Positions 16,955 through 25,656 of a DNA stretch of 64,000 nt are shown here, piece by piece. The translations under genes and the position numbers were made by a program. Origin of the DNA: Domibacillus aminovorans (lineage in GTDB: Bacteria > Bacillota > Bacilli > Bacillales > Domibacillaceae). A model generated the notes under the pieces. The model saw only the letters and a program-made list of their open reading frames with translations. It made no database searches and was not told the origin of the DNA. How positions within the stretch are numbered: the first letter of the stretch is position 1; each line of letters opens with the position of its first letter. The stretch is from NCBI RefSeq assembly GCF_001643235.1, contig NZ_LQWY01000021.1, positions 1 to 64,000 of the forward strand. The letters run 5' to 3'.

Positions 16955-17149
16955 GACAATGCAGTGATTGAGAATTTCTTTGGCCTATTAAAATCAGAAT
17001 TACTCTACTTACAAGAGTTTGAAAGTATGAAACACTTCAAGTGTGAGCTTAAACAATATATTAATTACTATAATCACAAACGAATTAAGGCAAAACTAAA
17101 AGGCCTAAGCCCGGTGCAGTACCGGACTCAGACCTTACAAGCAGCCTAG
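16955..17149 (+). pseudogene. IS3-family transposase, C-terminal fragment
   Basis: A 64-residue fragment begins in [19 protein letters not shown] and contains [19 protein letters not shown] and a C-terminal [10 protein letters not shown], which is the end of an IS150/IS3-type OrfB integrase. The catalytic Glu region (DNAxxEN) is present but the rest of the DDE domain is missing. About 25 bases later the sequence GTGTCTAACTTTTTGG resembles the right end of such elements (up to about 17190). It is an immobile insertion-sequence relic. Confidence 0.85.
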
Positions 17150-17260
17150 CTAAATAAAGTGTCTAACTTTTTGGATCCACTTCAAAGCTGGGGGCTATTT
17201 CCTTATTAAATTTTCGGGTGAACAAAATCGTGATTGCGCTTTAGCTATCGTTGAAATCTT

Positions 17261-17539
17261 TTAAGTCATTTCAATCGTACATGGGCCCGATTCAAAGTGT
17301 TCCCCTAATAGAAAACCTTGTTCATCCGTATAATCAATGTGTATCTCCTCATTTAAATAACGCTTTGTGAAGTGATCGATTCGAATTTGAACACCTTTAT
17401 TCTCCAAAATAATATCATGTCGCCGCGGCTCATCGAAAATAATGGAAAGATTGACGGCCAATCCGCATCCTCCAGATAGATTGGCGTCAATCCGTGGAAA
17501 CTTCCCTTCATTTGAAACAGATGCTTTTAGTTTATTCAC
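17261..17539 (-). CDS. HesB/IscA-like iron-sulfur cluster biosynthesis family protein
   Basis: The 92 residues from the GTG at 17539 contain the family core DANLSGGCGLAV and a C-terminal GPCTIE. They lack the classical C-terminal Cys-Gly-Cys, as in the YqkB/YneR-type subgroup whose role is not settled. The family N-terminus (a short strand then TEAAVxKLK) lies upstream of this GTG: codons for RISLTEAA are in frame up to an ATA at 17566 that follows a GGAGGG site. No ATG, GTG or TTG is available there. The protein therefore either starts at ATA or has lost its first strand. Confidence 0.72.
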   Translation of the reverse strand: MNKLKASVSNEGKFPRIDANLSGGCGLAVNLSIIFDEPRRHDIILENKGVQIRIDHFTKRYLNEEIHIDYTDEQGFLLGEHFESGPCTIEMT

Positions 17540-17596
17540 TGCCGCCTCCGTTAACGATATACGTATGTCTCTCCCTCCTCCCTAAGAGTATGCAGT

Positions 17597-19054
17597 TTAT
17601 TCCTCTTTCGAATAACGCAATATGGGCTGTCTTGCCGCTTGTACTTCATCTAATCGTCCAATGATTGTTGTATGTGGTGCTTCTAATACGACGTCTGGAT
17701 TTTCTTCTACTTCTTTGGCAATCTGAATCATTGCCTCAGCAAAAGCATCCATCGTTTCTTTCGACTCTGTTTCCGTTGGTTCGATCATCATGCATTCCTC
17801 TACATTTAATGGGAAATAAATGGTTGGTGGATGATAGCCAAAATCGAGCAGCCGTTTTGCCATATCGAGTGTTCTTACACCTAGCTTTTTCTGTCTGGAC
17901 CCTGATAAAACAAATTCATGCTTACAATATTGTGAATACGGTGATTCAAAATAAGGCTCCAGCTTTTTACGCAGATAATTGGCGTGAAGGACGGCACTTT
18001 CGGATACTTGACGTAACCCAACAGGTCCCATTGTACGGATATACGTATACGCACGTACAAGAATGCCAAAGTTTCCATAATACCCTTTCACACGGCCAAT
18101 TGATAAAGGATGATGACTATTCAATACATATTGATCGTTTTCTTTCTCAATACGCGGCACCGGCAAATACGGAATCAGTTTCTCTTTCACACCAACTGGA
18201 CCTGCACCAGGACCGCCACCACCATGAGGTGTTGTAAATGTTTTGTGAAGATTTAAATGGACGATGTCAAAGCCCATGTTCCCAGGTGTCGTTTTTCCTA
18301 AAATGGCATTCGCATTGGCCCCATCATAATACAGTAAGCCGCCTGCTTCGTGAACAACCTTGGCAATGTCAACAATGTCTTTTTCAAATAGCCCTAATGT
18401 ATTTGGATTTGTCAGCATTAAAGCTGCTGTGTCATGACCGACATGCTTTTTCAATTCTGCCAGATCGACTAAACCATCTTCATTTGACGGTATGGTCACT
18501 GTTTTAAAACCTGCCACTGTTGCACTCGCTGGATTCGTCCCATGTGCAGAGTCAGGAACAAGTACTTTTATTCTTTTTTCTCCTTTTTGCTCAAAGTACG
18601 CTTTGACCATCATTAGCCCTGTCCATTCTCCTTGCGCCCCAGCTGAAGGCTGCAGCGTCACGGCATCCATGCCCGTAACTTCAGCTAAATCTTCTTGCAA
18701 CTCATGTAAAAGTTTGAGCGCTCCCTGCACCGTTTCAACGGGCTGATATGGATGGATCCGGCTGAATCCCTCAAATCGTGCCACATCTTCATTAATTTTT
18801 GGATTGTACTTCATCGTACACGAACCGAGTGGATAAAACCCATTATCGATGCCATGGTTTTTGTTCGAAAGGGCTGTGTAATGGCGAATTAGCTGAAGCT
18901 CTGACACTTCTGGGAGTTCCGCTGGCATGTCTCGTATTAAATGGGCGGGCAGTTTATCATGTAAATCGACTTTGTCAACGTCACTTTCCGGAAGGCTTGA
19001 TCCGATTCGCCCTTGGCGACTCATTTCAAAGATTAATTCATTGTATTCAACCAT
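17597..19054 (-). CDS. gcvPB: glycine dehydrogenase (decarboxylating) subunit 2
   Basis: The 485-residue subunit carries the PLP-lysine segment [16 protein letters not shown] (around residue 272) of the glycine cleavage P-protein. With GcvPA it decarboxylates glycine and passes the aminomethyl group to lipoyl-GcvH. It overlaps the gcvPA end by eight bases and has a GGAGGCGATG site, so the two subunits are translationally coupled. The order gcvT-gcvPA-gcvPB is standard in Bacillus. gcvH is elsewhere. Confidence 0.95.
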   Translation of the reverse strand: MVEYNELIFEMSRQGRIGSSLPESDVDKVDLHDKLPAHLIRDMPAELPEVSELQLIRHYTALSNKNHGIDNGFYPLGSCTMKYNPKINEDVARFEGFSRIHPYQPVETVQGALKLLHELQEDLAEVTGMDAVTLQPSAGAQGEWTGLMMVKAYFEQKGEKRIKVLVPDSAHGTNPASATVAGFKTVTIPSNEDGLVDLAELKKHVGHDTAALMLTNPNTLGLFEKDIVDIAKVVHEAGGLLYYDGANANAILGKTTPGNMGFDIVHLNLHKTFTTPHGGGGPGAGPVGVKEKLIPYLPVPRIEKENDQYVLNSHHPLSIGRVKGYYGNFGILVRAYTYIRTMGPVGLRQVSESAVLHANYLRKKLEPYFESPYSQYCKHEFVLSGSRQKKLGVRTLDMAKRLLDFGYHPPTIYFPLNVEECMMIEPTETESKETMDAFAEAMIQIAKEVEENPDVVLEAPHTTIIGRLDEVQAARQPILRYSKEE

Positions 19055-20399
19055 TTTTCATCGCCTCCAACACCTTTACAAATTGGTCTATCTCCTCTTT
19101 TGTCCGTTGCTCTGTCACCGCAATCAGCATTTCGTTCTCAAGTCTATAGTCATTTCCTAAATCGAATCCACCGATCATTCCTGCCTCTAACAGTTTTCCA
19201 TTTACTTCTTTGACGGGTAGCGGAAATTCTACAATGAATTCATTAAAAAATGGTGCTTTATTTTTCACGTTAAAACCTTTCTTTTGAAGGCATTTAGCCA
19301 TATAATCCGCTTTTTCAATGTTCAACTGTGCCATCTGACGGATTCCTTCTTTGCCAAGTGACGCCATACAAACAGCAGAAGCAAGTGCATTTAATGCTTG
19401 ATTTGAACAAATATTAGAGGATGCTTTATCTCGGCGAATATGCTGTTCGCGCGCTTGCAGCGTTAAGACAAACCCTCGTTTTCCTTGGTCATCCGTCGTT
19501 TGTCCAACAATACGTCCAGGTACTTTGCGCATCATTTTTTTCTTCACAGCGAAATAGCCGCAATGCGGGCCACCAAAAGACATCGGGATTCCAAGCGGCT
19601 GCATGTCCCCGATCACGATATCCGCACCTAGTTTACCTGGTGCCTCTAAAAGCGCTAAAGCGAGCGGATTGGCACTCACGATGAAAAGCGCGCCTTTCTC
19701 TTCTGAAATGGTCTTGATCTTCGTTAAATCTTCAATAGAACCGAAAAAGTTTGGATATTGAACAATGACCGCCGCCGTGTCTTGATCCATTTGTTCTTGC
19801 AGCTTTTCGAGATCTGTTATATCTCCATCTAGTGCAGCTTCTTCGACAGTATATTCTAGTCCGCCTGATACGGTATTTAAGATCGCTCTCGATTCAGGAT
19901 GCACCGATTTAGATACAATCACTTTTGAACGTCTCGTTGACGTAATAGCAAGTGACGCAGCTTCTGCCAGTGATGTAGGACCATCGTACATCGAAGAATT
20001 CGCTACATCCATTCCTGTCAGTTCACAAACCATCGTTTGAAATTCAAAAATAGCCTGTAATTCCCCTTGGCTGATTTCCGGCTGATAAGGTGTATACGCC
20101 GTATAAAATTCAGACCGTGAAATGACATGATTGACGACACTTGGAATGTAATGATCATATGTGCCAGCACCGAGAAAAATAGGATAGTGATTGGCATGTT
20201 TATTTTGTGATGATAGCTGATGCATTTTTTTTACAAGAAGCGGTTCTGGTACGGCATTCGGGATGTTTAGCTCACCATCTAAACGAATTTCTTTTGGTAC
20301 GTCTTCAAACAATTCATCTACTGAAGAAATCGTTAAAAGAGCAAGCATCTCTTCTTGATCTTGTTTTGTGTCTGGTAAGTATCGATAAGTGGACGTCAT
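19047..20399 (-). CDS. gcvPA: glycine dehydrogenase (decarboxylating) subunit 1
   Basis: The 450-residue subunit aligns in plan with the N-terminal half of single-chain P-proteins ([54 protein letters not shown]). It lacks the PLP lysine, which sits on GcvPB. The ATG at 20399 follows AGAAGGGG. A longer frame overlapping gcvT is not needed. It is the middle gene of the operon. Confidence 0.95.
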   Translation of the reverse strand: MTSTYRYLPDTKQDQEEMLALLTISSVDELFEDVPKEIRLDGELNIPNAVPEPLLVKKMHQLSSQNKHANHYPIFLGAGTYDHYIPSVVNHVISRSEFYTAYTPYQPEISQGELQAIFEFQTMVCELTGMDVANSSMYDGPTSLAEAASLAITSTRRSKVIVSKSVHPESRAILNTVSGGLEYTVEEAALDGDITDLEKLQEQMDQDTAAVIVQYPNFFGSIEDLTKIKTISEEKGALFIVSANPLALALLEAPGKLGADIVIGDMQPLGIPMSFGGPHCGYFAVKKKMMRKVPGRIVGQTTDDQGKRGFVLTLQAREQHIRRDKASSNICSNQALNALASAVCMASLGKEGIRQMAQLNIEKADYMAKCLQKKGFNVKNKAPFFNEFIVEFPLPVKEVNGKLLEAGMIGGFDLGNDYRLENEMLIAVTEQRTKEEIDQFVKVLEAMKNG

Positions 20400-20400
20400 T

Positions 20401-21522
20401 TTATCGTTCCCCTTCTCTTTTGTAGAATGGTGTTTTGACAACATGGGCATCCACTTTCTTATGGCGAATTTCTACTTTTAGTGGCGTCCCCTCTTTAGTA
20501 TGTTCCGATTTAATCAAAGCAAGGCCGAGGTTTCTCTTTAAAGTCGGTGAGTGCGTTCCCGATGTCATAAAACCAATCTCCTCTTCCGTTTCGGAAAATA
20601 CTTTATACCCGTGACGTGGAATACCTCTTCCTGTCACTTCAATCCCGACTATTTTTCTTGTTAACCCGTCTTCCTTTTGTTTTATAAGAGCTGATTTGCC
20701 GATAAAATCACTTTCTTTCGTCGTTTTTACAGCAAAACCGATTCCTGCTTCTAGCGGGCTGATGTCACGCGTGAGCTCTTGGCCGTACAAAGCAAGACGT
20801 GCTTCTAAACGAAGGGTGTCACGCGCACCAAGTCCGCATCGCTTTAAGCCCTCTGCTTTCCCATCTTCTAGAAGGCTCTCCCAAAGTTTTTCCGCGTCAC
20901 TTGCTTTTAAATAAAGTTCAAAACCGTCTTCACCTGTATACCCTGTCCGGGAGACAAGCACGTTTTCCACACCGTTCACACGGACACTTTGCGCAAAATG
21001 GAAAAAGCCAATTTCTGATAAATGAACGTCTGTTACTGTTTGTAAAATGCCTTCTGCTTTAGGTCCCTGGATTGCAATCAGTGCAATGTCACTTGATCTA
21101 TTTTCAAGCTTCACACTTCCTTTCACGTGCTGCTTCATCCATTCGAAATCTTTTTCAATATTTGCTGCATTAATGACAAGCAAATATGTTTCGTTCTCTA
21201 ACTTATAAATAAGCAGATCATCGATTGTGCCGCCATCTGGGTCACACATCGCTGTATACTGCGCTTGATTGATCTGAAGCTTTGTCACATCGTTTGTGAC
21301 GAGATGATTCAAATAACGTTCCGCATCTTTTCCTTCGACAAGGACTTCTCCCATGTGAGAAACATCAAAAAGTCCCGCTTTAGTCCGGACAGCTTCATGT
21401 TCTTCGATAATGCCTGTAAACTGGACCGGCAATGCCCATCCGCCAAAATCAATCACTTTCGCTCCGTTTTTTTTGTATGTGTCAAAAAGTGGTGTTCTCT
21501 TTAGTTCTGTTTCCTGACTCAT
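20401..21522 (-). CDS. gcvT: aminomethyltransferase (glycine cleavage T-protein)
   Basis: The 373-residue T-protein has the folate-binding region ([28 protein letters not shown] with the conserved Asp/Arg) and a C-terminal barrel ([19 protein letters not shown]). It transfers the methylene from aminomethyl-GcvH to tetrahydrofolate, releasing ammonia. First gene of the operon. A GGGGGTG site precedes the ATG at 21522 and a possible -10 TATAAT lies at 21570-21575. A hairpin at 21607-21654 lies upstream, but a complete glycine riboswitch is not visible. Confidence 0.95.
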   Translation of the reverse strand: MSQETELKRTPLFDTYKKNGAKVIDFGGWALPVQFTGIIEEHEAVRTKAGLFDVSHMGEVLVEGKDAERYLNHLVTNDVTKLQINQAQYTAMCDPDGGTIDDLLIYKLENETYLLVINAANIEKDFEWMKQHVKGSVKLENRSSDIALIAIQGPKAEGILQTVTDVHLSEIGFFHFAQSVRVNGVENVLVSRTGYTGEDGFELYLKASDAEKLWESLLEDGKAEGLKRCGLGARDTLRLEARLALYGQELTRDISPLEAGIGFAVKTTKESDFIGKSALIKQKEDGLTRKIVGIEVTGRGIPRHGYKVFSETEEEIGFMTSGTHSPTLKRNLGLALIKSEHTKEGTPLKVEIRHKKVDAHVVKTPFYKREGER

Positions 21523-21606
21523 TCCTACACCCCCGTTTAAGATTTCCCATTTACTTCTTAATTTCGTCCATTATATCTTTTCATTCTTACGTGCTTTTTA
21601 CTCATA

Positions 21607-21654
21607 GAAAAAAGGACATAGAAGGGCACACTGTCTCCCTTTATATATCCTTTT
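21607..21654 (-). terminator. hairpin/terminator between the amidase gene and gcvT
   Basis: AAAAGGA...AAGGG and CCCTT...TCCTTTTTT arms with a 12-14-base loop are followed by a T run on the minus strand. It can end the upstream amidase transcript or act as an attenuator for gcvT. The sequence just before it, TCTCAAGTAAAAGGA, resembles the 3' end of a glycine aptamer, but the rest of an aptamer is not recognisable. Confidence 0.65.
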
Positions 21655-21703
21655 ACTTGAGATTTTAACCTTGTAATGATGTCAATTTTTTCACAAAAAG
21701 CTC

Positions 21704-22192
21704 TTATAACGACATATTGTCCTCAATATGAAAAAATAAATACTTGATAGCTGGTGTATACGCAGGTGAACTCGTGTAACTCCAATGACGATTCCGGCTG
21801 TTGTTCGTATGAGCGTTAACAAAGGGCACACCGCCGCTCTTACTCGTCACAATCGTTGAATGATCCATTCGTCCATCCCCCGTAAAATCATAAAAAATAA
21901 CATCTCCTAGCTGTAGCTGATCAAGTGATGATACTTTTTTTGCCTTTAATCCGTGCTTTGAGCCTTCCAAATACCACCTTAACGAATGAGACACACTCCA
22001 GCTGAAACTCCACGTGCCACCGGCGACCCACCATCCTTTTTCGCGATGAGGATACCCACGCTGCAGTGCCCCGCCTGCCAACAAACATTGCGATATATAA
22101 TTGGTGCAGTCGACTTCAAAACGCGGAAAAGCCGGATTGTAGCTGTTCCACCATTGTTGTGCGTACGCAACCGCTTTTTCTCTATTGTACAA
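21704..22192 (-). CDS. amidase-domain (CHAP/NlpC-like, Amidase_6) protein
   Basis: The 162-residue protein carries the putative amidase domain seen in Bacillus YhbB-type proteins: VDCTNYISQCLLAGG with the likely catalytic Cys near residue 29, then DHSTIV (His near 111) and NAHTNN. No signal peptide is present, so secretion or cytosolic action is unclear. The TTG start at 22192 follows AAAAAGGAGG with good spacing. Confidence 0.8.
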   Translation of the reverse strand: MYNREKAVAYAQQWWNSYNPAFPRFEVDCTNYISQCLLAGGALQRGYPHREKGWWVAGGTWSFSWSVSHSLRWYLEGSKHGLKAKKVSSLDQLQLGDVIFYDFTGDGRMDHSTIVTSKSGGVPFVNAHTNNSRNRHWSYTSSPAYTPAIKYLFFHIEDNMSL

Positions 22193-22231
22193 ATATCACG
22201 CCTCCTTTTTACATTGTATGCAAAAAAGAGC

Positions 22232-22266
22232 ATAGAAAAACCGGACTGATCAATCAGCCCGGTTTC
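22232..22266 (-). terminator. terminator at the end of a minus-strand non-coding stretch
   Basis: AACCGGGCTGAT and ATCAGTCCGGTT arms (one mismatch) are followed by a T run on the minus strand, before the amidase gene. No protein gene directly upstream needs it. Confidence 0.7.
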
Positions 22267-22500
22267 GTTCATTCATTATTTTGTAACTCACAACGTTTTT
22301 AAGATGAAATCTCAATTCACCTCAAATTAAACCGCCGCGGTTCTATTCCACATCGTCGTTTATGATGTACCTAAACGACCTAAGCCCTGCCTTCTCTTAA
22401 GTCCTTGTGGCTCCGAAGCCACTCCAGTGTGAATAAGTTTTACCAACACTAGCAGAATGCCAAATTTTCTTATATGAAACGTTCTAAGTTACGATCTTCA
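22267..22500 (-). ncRNA. candidate structured RNA of unknown class
   Basis: On the minus strand this stretch contains several strong hairpins: GTGGCT-TCGG-AGCCAC (a tetraloop stem, about 22414-22429), GTCGTTTA...TAAACGAC (about 22357-22381), a GC-rich AACCGCGGCGGTT, and an outer TTCAC...GTGAA pairing. It ends at the terminator at 22232-22266. No protein frame is convincing. The look resembles the right end/omega-RNA of an IS200/IS605 element without its tnpB, but I cannot assign a class. Confidence 0.35.
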
Positions 22501-22877
22501 TGATTTTTCAATTATATCATGAAACTCAATTTGTGTCAATATCACATATACATAACCATCGCTGTGTAGAAAAAATCGGCGACGAGAATTTAATATCGAT
22601 GACCTCAATCGCTGAATCCGCTAAAAAATCATTTATTTTCCGATCAAACAACTTTTCTGTCCAGCGGATGATGAAACAGTCCCTCAAAACGCTCGTTTTC
22701 CTCGATCAGCTTGATTTCATTCAATGCGGAAATGCTCCAATATGGAAACGCTGGTTCAAATGGCTTCGCTTCTTTATACTTCTCTTCTAGATTCATTTTT
22801 TCTTTCACACCGCAGCCCGCAATGAGAATGAGTGTGGCAACTCCGATTAATCATACTCTTTTTCCATCAAAACCGCC
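22499..22877 (-). pseudogene. frameshifted small lipoprotein gene
   Basis: One frame gives LIGVATLILIAGCGVKEK, a lipoprotein signal with lipobox IAGC, and continues for about 60 residues (to FEGLFHH). The frame of its start codon (near 22877, behind GAGAAGGGGG) is off by one base. The sequence continues in a second frame (TEKLFDRKINDFLADSA and on) and perhaps a third to about 22500. At least two frameshifts are needed to read it. I do not recognise the family. Confidence 0.5.
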
Positions 22878-22952
22878 CCCTTCTCCTCATCATAGCGCGG
22901 TAATATGAGAGTTTACCGAGAAAAAACCTGTTTCATCCAAAAACCGGGCCGC

Positions 22953-23048
22953 TTATTTTTTCCACATCTTTTGAACAATCGGATACAACTTGAGCATTGC
23001 AAAAAACACAATGAGAAAGACAATAACCCGCAGTACTACTTCGCTCAT
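22953..23048 (-). CDS. small membrane protein, 31 residues
   Basis: ATG at 23048 with AAAGGAA about eight bases upstream opens a 31-residue frame with a single hydrophobic helix (about residues 4-20) and a basic C-terminus (QKMWKK). The size, site and helix suggest a real small membrane protein. No function can be assigned. Confidence 0.45.
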   Translation of the reverse strand: MSEVVLRVIVFLIVFFAMLKLYPIVQKMWKK

Positions 23049-23253
23049 TTACATCATTCCTTTCACTTTCACATCCAGAATCCTCCATGCCACGAAAATC
23101 TTCTTTCTATAATTTTAATATAACATCTGAAAAAAAACATTTTACAAGGAGATCAGACCTCTCTTTATTGTTCTGTTTAAAATTCCCCATTTCGGAAATA
23201 ATGAAAGTATGAGATAATGGATAAGATTGACCAATAAAATCGGGGGTGACGTT

Positions 23254-23493
23254 ATGTCTTATTACAGCAAAAATCGTGCCGAGCCATTACCAAACGTTGA
23301 CATTGAGACGTGGGAGTGTACAAAGGACGACTGTAATGGCTGGATGAGAAAGAATTTTTCCGAAGATGATACGCCTTCGTGCCCGTTTTGTGGAAGTGAC
23401 ATGGAAACCGGGAACCGTCTTACCAATTCCCTACAAAATAATACATTTCGTAAATCGGCTGAAGCCGAACAAAACGAACAAAAAAAAGCGTGA
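23254..23493 (+). CDS. ydjO: YdjO-family cold-inducible zinc-ribbon protein
   Basis: The 79-residue protein begins MSYYSKNR and has paired cysteines (CTKDDCNGWMRK and CPFCGS) forming a small zinc ribbon, as in Bacillus YdjO, described as cold-inducible. The ATG at 23254 follows GGGGGTGA. An upstream in-frame ATG has no site. The terminator overlaps its last codons. Confidence 0.8.
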   Translation: MSYYSKNRAEPLPNVDIETWECTKDDCNGWMRKNFSEDDTPSCPFCGSDMETGNRLTNSLQNNTFRKSAEAEQNEQKKA

Positions 23494-23520
23494 TTCCCTT
23501 TGTGGAATCCGCTTTTTCTA
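23478..23520. terminator. bidirectional terminator between ydjO and the DUF456 gene
   Basis: GCGTGATTCC and GGAATCCGC arms with a 6-base loop are flanked by A and T runs on both sides and serve two convergent genes. Confidence 0.75.
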
Positions 23521-23538
23521 CTTACTTGATTCCTTTTC

Positions 23539-24027
23539 TCACAGCGAAATGATGGCTTCAAGAAAGAACCAAATAATCATCATTAATTGAATGACGACTT
23601 TTGCAAGTGTACCGCTCAAAAATGCAATGAGTGTTGCGTAGGCAACGAGAAAGGCCGTCTTCACATTTTTTTGAATGATGAGTTCAACGAGAAGTACCGC
23701 CGCAAACGGCACAATCAAAATTCCAAACGGCGGCATAATAAACGAACCGGCGATAATCGCAACGACCGCTGTCCATTCTCCCCATTTCGATCCACCATAC
23801 TTTTTCACGAAATAGCTGTTAGCTAGGAAATCAGCGATGAAAGTCAGCACGGTAAATAAAAGCATCGCGATCCAGAAAACAACCGATAGCTCTTCTTTAC
23901 TAATGCCAAAATAATAAAGGACAAATCCCGCCCACAATACGAGTACGGATGGAACAATTGGAAAGATAAATCCAATAAAACTGACGATAAATAATAAAAT
24001 AATTCCGGTCCATACTAAAATAGCCAC
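23539..24027 (-). CDS. DUF456 membrane protein (YqgC-like)
   Basis: The 162-residue protein is almost entirely hydrophobic, with about five helices and Gly-rich segments (KYGGSKWGEWTAVVAI, MPPFGILIVPFAAVL) typical of DUF456. The family occurs widely in Bacillaceae but its function is unknown. A possible start at 24027 follows GAAGAGGTGG. It is divergent from the GIY-YIG gene. Confidence 0.8.
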   Translation of the reverse strand: MAILVWTGIILLFIVSFIGFIFPIVPSVLVLWAGFVLYYFGISKEELSVVFWIAMLLFTVLTFIADFLANSYFVKKYGGSKWGEWTAVVAIIAGSFIMPPFGILIVPFAAVLLVELIIQKNVKTAFLVAYATLIAFLSGTLAKVVIQLMMIIWFFLEAIISL

Positions 24028-24095
24028 CTATAGCCACCTCTTCTCTGTTATGATAATATTGTACCAATATGTGAAAGAATAGGAAGTGATTGAAT

Positions 24096-24473
24096 TTGAT
24101 TAAAATTGACATGCCACAAGCGGACTTCATTTTAATAAGAAAACGAAATCCGGAAGATACGAGCGAAGCCGCTATTGCCAAAGAATATGGCTTTACGGAT
24201 TATCATAAAATTCCGCGTGACAAAGCGGGCATCTTTATGTTTTACGATGTAAGTGACAACTTACTGTTTGTCGGTAAAGCACGAAAACTCCGCATGCGCA
24301 TCCGCAAACATTTTGAAGATAACGTCTCAGACATTAAAAATCACCGGGATGACGTTCATAAAATTGTCGTCTGTGTTGTAGACAATCCGATGGAACGCGA
24401 GATTTATGAAACGTATATTATTAATATGCTCCAGTCAAAGTATAATACAGAAAAAGCCTTTTTTAGATCTTAA
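24096..24473 (+). CDS. GIY-YIG-domain nuclease-like protein
   Basis: The 125-residue protein has the GIY-YIG pattern: GIFMFYDVSDNLLFVGKARKL (GIY equivalent GIF, YIG equivalent FVG), an Arg-rich helix and a C-terminal ETYIINMLQSKYN with the catalytic Glu. It is longer than the UvrC-like YhbQ group. The first Tyr is replaced by Phe and the second Tyr by Phe, so activity is uncertain. TTG at 24096 has AGGAAGTG at good spacing; a TTG at 24090 is too close. Confidence 0.7.
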   Translation: MIKIDMPQADFILIRKRNPEDTSEAAIAKEYGFTDYHKIPRDKAGIFMFYDVSDNLLFVGKARKLRMRIRKHFEDNVSDIKNHRDDVHKIVVCVVDNPMEREIYETYIINMLQSKYNTEKAFFRS

Positions 24474-24479
24474 TCTAAC

Positions 24480-24511
24480 ACCCGACTATTTACAAGTCGG
24501 GCTTTTTTATT
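24480..24511 (+). terminator. terminator of the GIY-YIG gene
   Basis: CCCGACT and AGTCGGG arms are followed by a run of six T. Confidence 0.85.
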
Positions 24512-24667
24512 TACGTTTGTTCAACACTTCAACTTAAAATCTCGACAAACATACAAGGTTATAAGAACTTTTGTCGAAACTATTTCTTTCTTTATTTTCA
24601 TCACGTATACTAATCCCTGATATGTTTCTAGCCTTTTAAAAACGATTATTTTGGAGGATCGTAAAGA

Positions 24668-24835
24668 ATGAATAACCATGATCACTTTCATGACTTAATG
24701 ATTCAAATTAAAACGGTGCGCAAGTTAATGATTTCAACTGGAGCGGCGAAGGGACTCAGTCATACTGATACGATTAAACATAGTCAACATTTGGACAAAC
24801 TATTGAATCAATTTCAATTGAAATGCAAATTTTAA
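24668..24835 (+). CDS. Spo0E-like aspartyl-phosphate phosphatase
   Basis: This 55-residue protein carries the Spo0E signature in the C-terminal half: two helices (IQIKTVRKLMISTG and SHTDTIKHSQHLDKLLNQFQ) with SQxLD (residues 38-42 or so), the motif that removes phosphate from Spo0A~P. The start at 24668 has GGAGG nine bases upstream. It is a probable negative regulator of sporulation initiation. The second position of the motif is His instead of the usual Glu, which occurs in some relatives. The sporulation target is inferred from the family. Confidence 0.75.
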   Translation: MNNHDHFHDLMIQIKTVRKLMISTGAAKGLSHTDTIKHSQHLDKLLNQFQLKCKF

Positions 24836-24875
24836 TTCCTATTCGCTTAGGGCGGGAATTTGATAAATATAAAGC

Positions 24876-24908
24876 AAACAACACGGCTATATAACACTCG
24901 CCGTGTTG
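24876..24908. terminator. bidirectional terminator between the Spo0E-like and holin-like genes
   Basis: AACACGGC and GCCGTGTT arms with a 12-base loop lie between convergent genes. Confidence 0.65.
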
Positions 24909-24922
24909 CTCATTTGTTTTGA

Positions 24923-25159
24923 TTACTTCAAGCCCTTTTCTTTTAATACTTCCTTCTGTTCTCTCGCTTTTTTGCTGACATACGTATTTTTCCATACAGC
25001 GTACAAGTTAATTCCGAGCGCTACTGATGCTCCACAGAGCATCACAAATGCATCGATACTTTGCTGCGTCAACCAGTCAAAAGAGACACCAATCGCTCCT
25101 AAAAACAAGAATAATGAAGTCAGGAAACCACCTAATAAAGTGATAATATCTCGTTTCAC
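24923..25159 (-). CDS. holin-like small membrane protein (SPP1-type)
   Basis: This 78-residue protein has two membrane helices (about 5-25 and 36-55) and a basic tail beginning VWKNTYVSKKAR, as in SPP1-family phage holins (the tail normally reads WKNNxxTKxAR). No endolysin or phage genes are adjacent, so it is a stray prophage relic or a chromosomal holin homologue. The GTG at 25159 is preferred because GGGGGAG lies six bases upstream. Confidence 0.6.
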   Translation of the reverse strand: MKRDIITLLGGFLTSLFLFLGAIGVSFDWLTQQSIDAFVMLCGASVALGINLYAVWKNTYVSKKAREQKEVLKEKGLK

Positions 25160-25239
25160 TAGCATCTCCCCCTTCCATCACTTATTTTATACATAATGTA
25201 TGTACATCTCATAAATTGTTTACAGACAAACCTGTTTAC

Positions 25240-25279
25240 GCACAAAAAAATCAGTCCCTATAAGGAACTGATTTAGAAA
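25240..25279 (-). terminator. terminator at the end of a minus-strand non-coding stretch
   Basis: AAATCAGT-TCC and GG-GACTGATTT arms are followed by TTTTTGTG on the minus strand. There is no protein gene upstream on this strand for about 400 bases. Confidence 0.7.
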
Positions 25280-25600
25280 GTTATCGCTAGACAAGCCGCC
25301 TTTGCCGTATGGATTACATAAGAAAGTTTTAAACCACCACTTCTCAAAGTGGGTGTTCGCAAAAACGTTCTTGCTTGTCCTCCTTGTCGTATCGACAGAG
25401 GCATGTCATTTCCGTTTTTATATAAAACTCCCGATTACAGCTTAAAGGTTAAAACTTAATTATTGATTACGTACAACGCAGCTTGTATTCGTATATTACT
25501 CCATTCGCTTTGATAAATCAACGGTAATGTTTTCCCCACCTGCTTAAGTACAGATAATGTACTCTTTCTGAAATCAAGTCATTTTATTTTGTCTCATGAA
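25280..25600 (-). ncRNA. candidate structured RNA or IS605-type right-end relic
   Basis: The minus strand shows a CCACTT-TGAG-AAGTGG hairpin (25337-25352), a GACAAGGAGGACAAGC stretch with internal repeats (about 25370-25390), and other short stems. It ends in the terminator at 25240-25279. No frame longer than about 25 codons has a site. The arrangement resembles the region after tnpB in IS200/IS605-group elements, but no transposase gene precedes it. Confidence 0.3.
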
Positions 25601-25656
25601 AAATTCCTGCTACACTAATACAAATCATTATAATATAGAAAGAAGTGTTCCAAACG

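Noticed and set aside
22311-22340. T-box-like AACCGCGG sequence in the structured minus-strand region
   Set aside because: The full AGGGUGGNACCGCG motif is not present and no aminoacyl-tRNA synthetase or amino-acid gene follows. I list it only as an RNA of unknown class.
24923-25159. Prophage region suggested by the holin-like gene
   Set aside because: No other phage gene is nearby, so a prophage is not supported.
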